A stretch of DNA of 23,629 bases. Origin: CALBPI01 sp038533155. Lineage in GTDB: Bacteria > Pseudomonadota > Gammaproteobacteria > Steroidobacterales > Woeseiaceae. Below are positions 7,993 to 14,908 of this stretch, in pieces. Under the pieces are notes generated by a model. The model was given only the letters and a program-made list of their open reading frames with translations, did no database searches and was not told the origin of the DNA. The translations under genes were made by a program, and so were the position numbers. Every line of letters starts with the position of its first letter. Position 1 is the first letter of the stretch. The stretch is from NCBI GenBank assembly GCA_038533155.1, contig JBCAZH010000046.1:1-23629 (forward strand), read 5' to 3'.

Positions 7993-8610
7993 TTACTCTT
8001 CCTCAGCGAGCCGCTGGCTGAGGATTCGCGCGCGTGCCTCAGCGCGCGAGAGATCATCACGTAACGATTCGAGATTGTCGCGAAGTTCGGCGAACTGGCC
8101 TCGCGTCGGCAATGCTTCTTGCCGTTCGGTCAAATAGGATCCGACGCCCGCCTGCAGTTGATCGCTGACGACACTCGCGACCCCGTGCAAGCCGCGCGCG
8201 AGCCGTCCGGCCTGATGTGCGGCGGTATCGCCGACCACGTTGGCCAATTCGTCCTCGAGGTCCGGTTGTGCATATTTGATCAGCGTCTGGAAACGCAGTG
8301 CCATCATCGCATCGCCGGTGATGCGTACGCGCCCCTCGCTGAACAGTTTTTGCGAATCACCAGCTGCCAGTGATGCGAGCGCAATCGGGCTGCCGGTGAT
8401 CGTGACCGCGGGCTCGTCGTCGAAGCGTGTACGCAGCTTTAGGCCGCCGTCCTGGACTTGCAGGAATACGGCTAGCGGCAAGTCGGCAACCCGCACCGCC
8501 AACGTTTCACCTTCCAACTGCTCTGCGATTTCCCGTGCGCCGGTTTGCTCGCTGAGACGGCGATTGATCAACGCCGTGAACGGGGTGAAGACCAATCCCA
8601 AGTCAATCAT
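7993..8610 (-). CDS. ubiJ: Ubiquinone biosynthesis accessory factor UbiJ (SCP2 domain)
   Basis: This 205-residue protein sits between ubiE and ubiB, the standard place of ubiJ (yigP). UbiJ is a lipid-binding accessory factor of the cytoplasmic Ubi complex; its SCP2 domain binds ubiquinone intermediates. Residues about 15-115 fit an SCP2-type fold, with IAEQLEGETLAVRV, VTITGSPIALASL and RVRITGDAMMALRFQTLI. The C-terminal part (from about residue 160) is highly charged and helical, matching the region expected to pair with UbiK. The ATG overlaps the ubiE stop by four bases (ATGA). Notably, a ubiK gene is found elsewhere in this same window (22854-23099). Confidence 0.9.
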   Translation of the reverse strand: MIDLGLVFTPFTALINRRLSEQTGAREIAEQLEGETLAVRVADLPLAVFLQVQDGGLKLRTRFDDEPAVTITGSPIALASLAAGDSQKLFSEGRVRITGDAMMALRFQTLIKYAQPDLEDELANVVGDTAAHQAGRLARGLHGVASVVSDQLQAGVGSYLTERQEALPTRGQFAELRDNLESLRDDLSRAEARARILSQRLAEEE

Positions 8611-9374
8611 GCGTCTGCCTTCTCGGACTTGCGGCCGCTGTGTAGTGCTGCGATACCGCCGGTTAGATTCTGGTAGCTGACCGTTTGGAAGCCAGCATTC
8701 TCCATCATGCCTTTCAAAGTCTCTTGGTCCGGGTGCATACGGATGGACTCCGCAAGATAGCGGTAGCTCGCTTCATCATTGGCGACCACTCGGCCTAGAA
8801 ACGGCAACACCGAAAACGAAAATAGATCGTAGGCCGGCTTCAAACGTGCATCGGGTTTAGAGAACTCGAGCACCAACAAGCGTCCCCCGGGTTTCAGTGT
8901 CCGGAGCATCGACGCGAGCGCCTTATCCTTATCGGTGACGTTGCGTAGCCCGAAGGCAATGGTGATCAGGTCGAAAGTGTCGTCGGCGAATGGCAAAACC
9001 TCGGCATCGGCCTGGGCGATCGACAAATTGCCAACGACCCCGGCATTGATCACACGATCTCGACCTTGGTCGAGCATCGCCGCATTGATGTCCGCTAACA
9101 CCACATGGCCGTTGGCGCCGACTTGTCGCGCGAACTCAATTGCAAGATCACCGGTACCGCCGGCGAGATCGAGAATCTGATCACCTGGGCGAACGGCCGC
9201 TTCGCGAATCGTCGTGTGTTTCCACAAGCGGTGGATGCCACCCGACATCAGATCGTTCATGAGGTCGTAGTTACCCGCTACTGAGTCGAACACACCGCGG
9301 ACTTTCGAGGCCTTCTGCTGAGTGTCGACGGTTTCGTAGCCGAAATGTGTGGTGTTGCCTGGCTTGTCGGTCAT
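8607..9374 (-). CDS. ubiE: Ubiquinone/menaquinone C-methyltransferase UbiE
   Basis: This 255-residue class I SAM-dependent methyltransferase C-methylates 2-octaprenyl-6-methoxy-1,4-benzoquinol in ubiquinone synthesis (and demethylmenaquinol in organisms that make menaquinone). SAM motif I is LDLAGGTGDL (68-77). The N-terminal UbiE signature is FDSVAGNYDLMNDLMSGGIH (about 29-48), and NVTDKDKALASMLRTLKPGG lies in the middle. The C-terminus has the TGGIAALH motif. The ATG at 9374 is 18 bases downstream of the DUF971 gene stop. It heads the ubiE-ubiJ-ubiB unit and may be read through from hslVU-DUF971. Confidence 0.95.
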   Translation of the reverse strand: MTDKPGNTTHFGYETVDTQQKASKVRGVFDSVAGNYDLMNDLMSGGIHRLWKHTTIREAAVRPGDQILDLAGGTGDLAIEFARQVGANGHVVLADINAAMLDQGRDRVINAGVVGNLSIAQADAEVLPFADDTFDLITIAFGLRNVTDKDKALASMLRTLKPGGRLLVLEFSKPDARLKPAYDLFSFSVLPFLGRVVANDEASYRYLAESIRMHPDQETLKGMMENAGFQTVSYQNLTGGIAALHSGRKSEKADA

Positions 9375-9392
9375 CCGCGAATTGTAGCGCGT

Positions 9393-9773
9393 TCAGCGCG
9401 AGCTGGCGTCGCTATCCCTCGACGCGCCGGCCGCCTGCAGCGCTTTGAGATAGTGGGTCCAACGTACGTCGAAGGTCTCGCCGAGGTCCCTGAGATAAGA
9501 CCAGCTGTAGATGCCGCTTTCGTGTCCATCGCTGAAGTGCAGCCTCAACGCGTATTGCCCAATCGGGTCGATTCGGACGATGCGCACGTCTTGCTTGCCA
9601 GTTTGTAGTACCTCTTGGCCAGGTCCATGGCCGCGAACCTCGGCCGACGGCGAATGCACGCGCAAGTATTCAAAGCTGAGTGCGTGGGTGATTTCGTCCG
9701 GCCACTCGAGCACTAATTCGCACGATTTTTTGCGCAATCGGATCTGTTGCGGTATCAGCACATTACAGGTCAC
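9393..9773 (-). CDS. DUF971 protein (gamma-butyrobetaine hydroxylase-like N-terminal domain)
   Basis: This 126-residue protein consists of a single DUF971 domain. The visible pattern is IRLRKKSCELVLEWPDEITHALSFEYLRVHSPSAEVRGHG, followed by VRIVRIDPIGQYALRLHFSDGHESGIYSWSYLRDLG. It is the domain that precedes the oxygenase in gamma-butyrobetaine hydroxylases and also occurs alone; the lone form has no firmly known role. Its GTG at 9773 overlaps the hslU stop (GTGA), suggesting translational coupling. An in-frame GTG at 9761 is an alternative start, as neither has a clear Shine-Dalgarno. The order hslV-hslU-DUF971 is conserved in pseudomonads and relatives, so a link to proteostasis or a shared transcript is plausible but unproven. 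Confidence 0.85.
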   Translation of the reverse strand: MTCNVLIPQQIRLRKKSCELVLEWPDEITHALSFEYLRVHSPSAEVRGHGPGQEVLQTGKQDVRIVRIDPIGQYALRLHFSDGHESGIYSWSYLRDLGETFDVRWTHYLKALQAAGASRDSDASSR

Positions 9774-11086
9774 AGAATGTAACGACTGAGGTCTTCATCC
9801 TCGACCAGATCGCCCAATTTCTCGTCAACAAATGCTGCGTCCACGGTGTAGGTCTGGCCGCCGTGGTCTGCTGCTTCGAAAGACACGGTATCCAAGAGGC
9901 GTTCCATCACCGTGTGCAGGCGGCGTGCGCCGATGTTCTCGGTGCGCTCGTTGACCTGCCAGGAAATTTCGGCGATCCGCTGAATGCCGTCCTCTGTGAA
10001 CACGACTTTTACGCCCTCTGTCGCCAGAAGTTCAGCATATTGACGGGTAAGAGACGCGTCAGGTTCCGTCAGAATTCGCATGAATTCCTCGCTCTTCAAT
10101 GAGTCGAGCTCAACGCGAATCGGCAGACGCCCTTGGAGCTCAGGGATGAGATCAGATGGTCTTGCCGCACTGAACGCACCCGATGCGATGAACAGCACAT
10201 GATCGGTTTTTACGACACCGTATTTCGTCGTCACCGTACTGCCCTCGACAAGCGGCAGCAGATCGCGCTGCACGCCTTCGCGCGAGACATCACCACCGGT
10301 GACTTCCGAGCGCCGAGCGACTTTGTCGATCTCGTCGATAAAGACGATACCGTTTTGCTCGGCAGCTTCTATGGCTGCGCTCTTCAACGCCTCCTCGTCG
10401 ACCATTTGGCTCGCTTCTTCTTCGGTCAGCTGCTGCATGGCGTCCTTGATCGACAGCTTGCGCCGCTGACTGCGTCCCTGATTCGCCGACCGGAACATGT
10501 TTTGCAGCTGACTCGTCATCTCCTCCATCCCTGGCGGCGCCATGATCTCGATGCCGACACTCGGCGCAGCAATATCGATTTCGATCTCCCGCTCGTCGAG
10601 ATCGCCCTCGCGTAAGCGTTTGCGAAACTTCTGGCGGGTCTCCGATTCGTCGCGTGTGTCGTCTGCGCCACCGATACCCGGCAGCAGCGCATCTAGGATA
10701 CGTTCCTCGGCGGCGTCCTCCGCGCGGTGGCGGACTTTGCTCATCTCTTGTTCGCGTGTCAGTTTGACCGATACATCGACCAGATCGCGGATGATCGAAT
10801 CGACTTCGCGACCGACATAGCCAACTTCAGTGAACTTCGTGGCTTCAACTTTGATGAAGGGAGCATTAGCGAGGCGCGCCAGCCGACGGGCGATCTCGGT
10901 TTTGCCGACGCCAGTTGGTCCGATCATCAGGATGTTCTTCGGTGTGACTTCCCGCTTGAGTTCATCCTCAAGCTGCATCCGGCGCCAGCGATTGCGCAGC
11001 GCGATGGCCACAGCCCGCTTGGCGGCTTGCTGGCCAACGATGTGCTTGTCCAGTTCCTGGACAATTTCGCGTGGAGTCATGGACAT
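9770..11086 (-). CDS. hslU: ATP-dependent protease ATPase subunit HslU
   Basis: This 438-residue AAA+ unfoldase (ClpY) delivers unfolded proteins to the HslV peptidase in the cytoplasm. It shows Walker A GPTGVGKT (56-63), the pore motif GYVG (89-92), an intermediate domain (about 110-240) with SQLQNMF, and Walker B VFIDEIDK (248-255). The C-terminal tail EDLSRYIL inserts into HslV to activate it. I set the start at the ATG at 11086 (MSMTPREIV) because AAGGAA lies 5 bases upstream and the length then equals the family norm. The open frame continues to 11296, but that extension overlaps hslV and is not protein-like. An ATG two codons later is possible. It lies 10 bases after hslV. Confidence 0.96.
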   Translation of the reverse strand: MSMTPREIVQELDKHIVGQQAAKRAVAIALRNRWRRMQLEDELKREVTPKNILMIGPTGVGKTEIARRLARLANAPFIKVEATKFTEVGYVGREVDSIIRDLVDVSVKLTREQEMSKVRHRAEDAAEERILDALLPGIGGADDTRDESETRQKFRKRLREGDLDEREIEIDIAAPSVGIEIMAPPGMEEMTSQLQNMFRSANQGRSQRRKLSIKDAMQQLTEEEASQMVDEEALKSAAIEAAEQNGIVFIDEIDKVARRSEVTGGDVSREGVQRDLLPLVEGSTVTTKYGVVKTDHVLFIASGAFSAARPSDLIPELQGRLPIRVELDSLKSEEFMRILTEPDASLTRQYAELLATEGVKVVFTEDGIQRIAEISWQVNERTENIGARRLHTVMERLLDTVSFEAADHGGQTYTVDAAFVDEKLGDLVEDEDLSRYIL

Positions 11087-11096
11087 GGCATTTCCT

Positions 11097-11642
11097 TCAT
11101 TCTTGATCAGCGCCGAGCGTCTCGAGCGTGATGCTGTGATTGGTGTAGACGCAGATATCGGCTGCGATGCCGAGCGCCTGAGTGGCGATCTCCGCCGCGG
11201 GAAGCTCGGTGTGATCGCGCATTGCACGTGCCGCCGCCAGCGCGAACGAGCCACCGGACCCGATCGCAGCGACCTGATGTTCTGGTTCGATGACATCGCC
11301 GTTGCCCGACACGATCAGGGTGTTTTCGCGATCGGCGATGATCAGGAGCGCTTCCAGTCGGCGCAGCCGCCGATCCGTACGCCAGTCTTTGGCGAGCTCG
11401 ATCGCCGCACGCTTCAAGTTGCCGTATTGCTCCATTTTTTGTTCGAACAGCTCGAACAGAGTGAACGCGTCGGCTGTGCCACCTGCGAATCCTGCAATGA
11501 CCCGGTCTTTGTACAGGCGTCGCACCTTACGCGCGTTGCCCTTCATGACCGTGTTGCCCATGCTGACCTGGCCGTCGCCCGCAATGGCAACTTCAGTGCC
11601 ACGCCGCACACTGACAATGGTGGTTCCGTCGTACTGCTTCAT
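11097..11642 (-). CDS. hslV: ATP-dependent protease peptidase subunit HslV
   Basis: This 181-residue peptidase of the HslVU (ClpQY) protease belongs to the N-terminal nucleophile hydrolases and forms a double hexamer. The mature N-terminus should be TTIVSVRRG, with Thr7 of the precursor as the catalytic nucleophile; the six residues MKQYDG would be removed. The conserved NTVMKGNARKVRRLY and GFAGGTADAFTLFELFE follow, then GSGGSFALAAARAM. The ATG at 11642 has AGGA about 8 bases upstream. hslU follows after 10 bases. In E. coli the operon is heat-shock controlled; I see no convincing sigma-32 promoter here, but a small hairpin lies in the leader (11660-11672). Confidence 0.96.
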   Translation of the reverse strand: MKQYDGTTIVSVRRGTEVAIAGDGQVSMGNTVMKGNARKVRRLYKDRVIAGFAGGTADAFTLFELFEQKMEQYGNLKRAAIELAKDWRTDRRLRRLEALLIIADRENTLIVSGNGDVIEPEHQVAAIGSGGSFALAAARAMRDHTELPAAEIATQALGIAADICVYTNHSITLETLGADQE

Positions 11643-11659
11643 GCTCAGTCCTGGTATTC

Positions 11660-11672
11660 GGCCCTACGGGCC
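11660..11672 (-). promoter_or_regulatory. Hairpin in the leader between xerC and hslV
   Basis: GGCCC-TAC-GGGCC forms a perfect 5-bp GC stem with a 3-base loop. It lies 18 bases before the hslV start in the 52-base xerC-hslV gap. No T-run follows on the minus strand, so termination is unlikely. A 5' stem-loop that stabilises hslVU mRNA has been described in E. coli; whether this hairpin is equivalent is inference. Confidence 0.4.
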
Positions 11673-11694
11673 TTGCCGATAAATCGTCGCGAAT

Positions 11695-12612
11695 TCAGTC
11701 GCGATTGCGTCGCGCTCGTGGATGCGCTTCGTCGTATATCTGTGCCAGGTGCTGGAAATCAAGATGGGTGTAAATTTGCGTCGTTCCGATATCGGCGTGA
11801 CCGAGCAGTTCCTGAACGCCCCGCAAATCACGGCTGGACTCCAGCACGTGGGTGGCGCAGGAGTGGCGGAATAGGTGAGGGTAAACGCGGGCGTCAATCC
11901 CTTGGCGACGTGCCCAGTAGCGCACTCGGTCTTGAACCGCCCGGCGGCTGATTCGGTTGCCAGCGGCGGTGACGAAGATCGCTGGTTGCTGCGAATGGCT
12001 GACAGTTGCTGCGAATCGGCTGCGAACTCGCAACCAAGCGGCTAAGGCAGCTGCAGCCATCTTGCCGATCGGGACGATACGTTCCTTGTTGCCTTTTCCG
12101 AGCAGTCGAGCGGTCTGATCGTTCAGGTTCACATCTGACAGGTCGAGGCCGGTCAATTCCGCCAGTCGTAAGCCTGAACTATAGAAAAGCTCCATCATGG
12201 CTCGGTCGCGGAGTGCGATTGGGCGCTTGTCCTTGATCGCGAGCAACGCGGCCATCGTGTCGGCGTCTAGGGTTCCCGGTAGGCGCTTACTCGCTTTCGG
12301 TGCCCGCACCCCGTCCACCGGGTTGCGCGTCACACGGCCTTCCCGTGCGAGATATCGGTAGAACGCGCGTGCTGCGGACAGCGCACGGGCAATGCTGCGA
12401 GGGTTCTGGCCGCGACGAAACTCCGCTGCAGCGAACGCGCGGACGTCTTTACCGGTCAGATCTGCCCAATCGTCGATCGCCTGCTTGTCACACCAACCCC
12501 GCAACAGCGCCAGGTCACGCCGATAGTTGCTGACAGTGTGCTCCGATAGCCGGCGTTCGCTGGATAGATGCGACTCGAAGCGTTTGCACCACTCGAGCGC
12601 CGCTTCGTCCAC
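11695..12612 (-). CDS. xerC: Tyrosine recombinase XerC
   Basis: This 305-residue tyrosine recombinase, with XerD, resolves chromosome dimers at dif sites during division. The N-terminal SAM-like core-binding domain spans about residues 5-90. The catalytic domain shows R149 (SSGLRLAELTGL), K173 (GKGNKERIVP), H246 and R249 (HLFRHSCATH), H272 (LGHADIGTTQ) and nucleophile Y281 (QIYTH). All six catalytic residues are present, so it should be active. The GTG at 12612 follows the DUF484 stop by 9 bases. Position after dapF and DUF484 is the classical xerC context in gammaproteobacteria, which is why I call XerC rather than XerD. Confidence 0.94.
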   Translation of the reverse strand: MDEAALEWCKRFESHLSSERRLSEHTVSNYRRDLALLRGWCDKQAIDDWADLTGKDVRAFAAAEFRRGQNPRSIARALSAARAFYRYLAREGRVTRNPVDGVRAPKASKRLPGTLDADTMAALLAIKDKRPIALRDRAMMELFYSSGLRLAELTGLDLSDVNLNDQTARLLGKGNKERIVPIGKMAAAALAAWLRVRSRFAATVSHSQQPAIFVTAAGNRISRRAVQDRVRYWARRQGIDARVYPHLFRHSCATHVLESSRDLRGVQELLGHADIGTTQIYTHLDFQHLAQIYDEAHPRARRNRD

Positions 12613-12621
12613 TGCGCTATC

Positions 12622-13335
12622 TCAGAACCGGTCGAGTGCGACGCTGATCAACTGCCCGATGCGCTTCAGAAAGTCGACGCTCATGCCGGGGTTGAAGTGA
12701 TCTGCGTTGTGGCTGCCGATCGCGAGGAAACCGAGGCTGCTGTTGGCACCGAGTGGCACGAGCGCCATCGATCCGATCTCATCCGCGTCTCGGCCGAACA
12801 AAAAATTTCTTTGCGAATCGCGAACTTGACCGCAACGTGGGTCGCTGCGCTCTAGGAATGTACCGAATGGCCCGAGGCAGGCTTCGTCACGTTGGTGCAC
12901 TTTCAAAAACCGCTGTTGGACGAGCTCGCCGTAGTCTTCCTGGTGGCCGAACAACACCATGACCGCCGCATCGGCTGAAAAACTCCGCCGGAGTTTCTCC
13001 TCGATCATCGTCAGAGTTTCTTCCAACGTCGATGATTCGATCAAAGCGAGCGCTAACGCATGGATCCGGCTGGCGAGTGCATCGTTGCGTCGCGCGAGAC
13101 CCACCAGTTCGTTGAGCTTACGTTTTGTGGATAGGTCCTGTTGGCGCAACGCAGATACTTGGCGCTCAATCAAAGACACCGTGCCGCCGGCACCATGCGG
13201 TAGCTCAAGTGCGGTCAAAAGGCGCGGATTGCGCTCGAAAATGTCCGGGTTGGACTGCAAGAACTCGACGATGTCCTGCTCGGTGATCGCTGGGCTCTGG
13301 TTCGCTCTGCTTCGCGTCTTCGCGCTATTGCTCAT
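12622..13335 (-). CDS. DUF484 protein (GAF-like)
   Basis: This 237-residue soluble protein belongs to the DUF484 family (YigA in E. coli), which is always found near xerC/dapF but has no established function. The N-terminus has the family motif VEFLQSNPDIFERNPRLLTALELPH (about residues 23-47). A helical, coiled-coil-like linker follows (about 52-90). The rest resembles a GAF sensor domain (SADAAVMVLFG, GSMALVPLGANSSLGFLAIGSHNADHFNPGMSVDFLKRIG). The ATG overlaps the dapF stop by four bases, implying coupled translation. Confidence 0.9.
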   Translation of the reverse strand: MSNSAKTRSRANQSPAITEQDIVEFLQSNPDIFERNPRLLTALELPHGAGGTVSLIERQVSALRQQDLSTKRKLNELVGLARRNDALASRIHALALALIESSTLEETLTMIEEKLRRSFSADAAVMVLFGHQEDYGELVQQRFLKVHQRDEACLGPFGTFLERSDPRCGQVRDSQRNFLFGRDADEIGSMALVPLGANSSLGFLAIGSHNADHFNPGMSVDFLKRIGQLISVALDRF

Positions 13336-14171
13336 AGTGTCAGGTTCCCCTCATAAACCAGTGCCGCCGGACCGGTCATCAAAACCGGCTCCGACAACGC
13401 GCGCCAGCTTATCACGAGTGTTCCGCCCGGCAGGACCACTTGAACAGAATCCAGAACTTGATTGCGACGCCGCAGCGCGACCATTGCTGCGCACGCACCG
13501 CTGCCACAAGCAGCGGTTTCACCGGCACCGCGCTCGAACACTCGCAGTGCCACTCGATCCGGCTGTTCGATCTTCGCGAATCCGACGTTGACGCCGTCGC
13601 TAAAGGCGGGATGTTGGTTTAATGCCGCACCCGTTTCGCTCACAGGGGCGGCGCTGAGGTCGTCGACTTGGAGGACCGCGTGCGGGTTACCGACTGAGAC
13701 CACGGAAAACAGCGCCGGGCCGGCTTCGGTATCTAGCGAATAGACCGGCCCCGGTTGGGCGCCGGGGTCAAACGGTAGCGCACTCGGTTCGAAAGTCGGT
13801 ATCCCCATGCTGACTCGTACCTGCCCATCGTTGACGACGTCACACGCGACAATCTCGCCCGGGCCGCCCAGCTTCATCGACGTGCCAACGCTGTGGAATT
13901 TCTGAAGATACAGCGCGACACAACGCACGCCGTTGCCGCACTGCTGAGCGCTGGTGCCGTCGGCGTTAAAGACGCGATAAGCCGCGTCAAGCTCATTCTC
14001 TGGCGACGAGTCGATCACCATCATTTGATCGAATCCAATGCCGGTCTTGCGATCCGCCAATTCGCGAATTCGATCAGCGTCCAAGAGTTCAGCAGCACGT
14101 GGATGACGAATCAGATCGACGATCATGATGTCGTTGCCAAGACCATGCATCTTCGTAAAAGCGATCGACAT
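13332..14171 (-). CDS. dapF: Diaminopimelate epimerase DapF
   Basis: This 279-residue cytoplasmic enzyme converts LL-diaminopimelate to the meso form for lysine and peptidoglycan synthesis, without a cofactor. The two catalytic cysteines are C78 (QQCGNGVRC) and C222 (AACGSGACAA). The N-terminal KMHGLGNDIMIVD and the SVGNPHAVLQVDD motif are also conserved. I chose the ATG at 14171; an in-frame TTG at 14195 would add eight unconserved residues and has no better ribosome site. It is the first gene of the long minus-strand run dapF-DUF484-xerC-hslV-hslU-DUF971-ubiE-ubiJ-ubiB and starts from a 98-base divergent region shared with the ParA-like gene. Confidence 0.95.
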   Translation of the reverse strand: MSIAFTKMHGLGNDIMIVDLIRHPRAAELLDADRIRELADRKTGIGFDQMMVIDSSPENELDAAYRVFNADGTSAQQCGNGVRCVALYLQKFHSVGTSMKLGGPGEIVACDVVNDGQVRVSMGIPTFEPSALPFDPGAQPGPVYSLDTEAGPALFSVVSVGNPHAVLQVDDLSAAPVSETGAALNQHPAFSDGVNVGFAKIEQPDRVALRVFERGAGETAACGSGACAAMVALRRRNQVLDSVQVVLPGGTLVISWRALSEPVLMTGPAALVYEGNLTL

Positions 14172-14202
14172 CGTTGTGGTGTTTCTCGGCGGCAAAAATG
14201 AA

Positions 14203-14220
14203 CAGTGTTGGACAACACCG
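14203..14220. promoter_or_regulatory. Operator-like palindrome between dapF and the parA-like gene
   Basis: The core GTGTTG-GA-CAACAC (14205-14218) is a perfect inverted repeat. It extends to about 18 bases with one mismatch. It lies in the middle of the 98-base divergent gap, 32 bases before dapF and 50 before the ParA-like gene. TTGGAC (plus) and TTGTCC (minus) within it resemble -35 boxes pointing both ways, but no good -10 at standard spacing accompanies them. A binding site for a dimeric regulator is possible; a chance repeat is the alternative. Confidence 0.4.
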
Positions 14221-14269
14221 TATGCGTGGCGTTACTTTAACAATAATAACAACCGGCAAGGGGGAGTGC

Positions 14270-14908
14270 ATGCGTCGCATCATGGTTCTAAATGCTAAGG
14301 GGGGTTGCGGGAAGAGCACCGTTGCAACCAACCTTGCGTCGTATTACGCGGTAGAAGGCAACACGGTGGCGCTTGCCGATTGCGATCCGCAAAGGTCGTC
14401 GCTCGACTGGTTAGATGCGCGCCCAGAGAATGCGCCAGAGATCGTTGCGGTCGATGCGGTTAACGATGGCTTTCGCCCAGTGCCGCGCAACGCGGATGTG
14501 TGCATTATCGATGCGCCGGCAAGATCGCATGGGCCGGAATTGACGAACCTTGTGAAGCATGCGGAAACCATCATCGTGCCGGTGCTGCCGTCAACCATCG
14601 ACATGCAGGCAACGACGAAATTCGTCGAAGAGCTACAGGCAGTCGGCAAAGTGACGCGCAAGCAGGTCAAAATCGGCGTGATCGGCAACCGAGTGCGTGA
14701 AAACACGTTGATCTTCGATGAGCTCGACGATTATCTGGAACACATGAAGGTGCCCTACCTCACATGGCTGCGAGATGCGCAAAACTACGTGCGGGCTTAC
14801 ACCCGCGGCCTTGGGATCTTCGAGTTGCCGGAATATTTGGCCTGGCCGGATACCGAACAGTGGGAGCCACTGCTGAAATGGTTGCGCTCTAAACGCTCGC
14901 AACCCTAA
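14270..14908 (+). CDS. Orphan ParA-family ATPase
   Basis: This 212-residue cytoplasmic ATPase is of the ParA/MinD deviant Walker A type. The motif KGGCGKST (10-17) carries the signature lysine K10 and the P-loop lysine K15. DCDPQ (37-41) is the A' motif and CIIDAPA (78-84) the Walker B region. The ATG at 14270 is preceded by GGGGAG (14261-14266); the frame is open back to 14174, but that part overlaps dapF and lacks protein character. No ParB, parS-like repeats or chromosome-partition genes are nearby, so a role in chromosome segregation is not supported. Related stand-alone ParA proteins position other cargo. The 3' end overlaps the convergent SDR gene by four bases. The membrane-binding helix of MinD is not seen at the C-terminus. 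Confidence 0.82.
   Translation: MRRIMVLNAKGGCGKSTVATNLASYYAVEGNTVALADCDPQRSSLDWLDARPENAPEIVAVDAVNDGFRPVPRNADVCIIDAPARSHGPELTNLVKHAETIIVPVLPSTIDMQATTKFVEELQAVGKVTRKQVKIGVIGNRVRENTLIFDELDDYLEHMKVPYLTWLRDAQNYVRAYTRGLGIFELPEYLAWPDTEQWEPLLKWLRSKRSQP

Noticed and set aside
11087..11296. A 70-residue N-terminal extension of HslU
   Set aside because: It overlaps hslV out of frame, is Arg/Ser-rich without family similarity, and a good ribosome site precedes the ATG at 11086.
10830..11951. A 373-codon open frame on the plus strand
   Set aside because: It lies opposite hslU, hslV and xerC, which are strongly conserved on the minus strand, and its translation has no recognisable domain. High-GC coding DNA often leaves long antisense frames.
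14174..14269. N-terminal extension of the ParA-like protein
   Set aside because: ParA proteins start just before the KGG motif; the extra 32 codons cross the divergent promoter region and have no ribosome site.
14270..14908. A chromosome partition locus or replication origin region
   Set aside because: There is no parB, no parS-like repeats, and no dnaA, gyrB, rnpA or gidA neighbourhood; one ParA-type ATPase alone does not support it.
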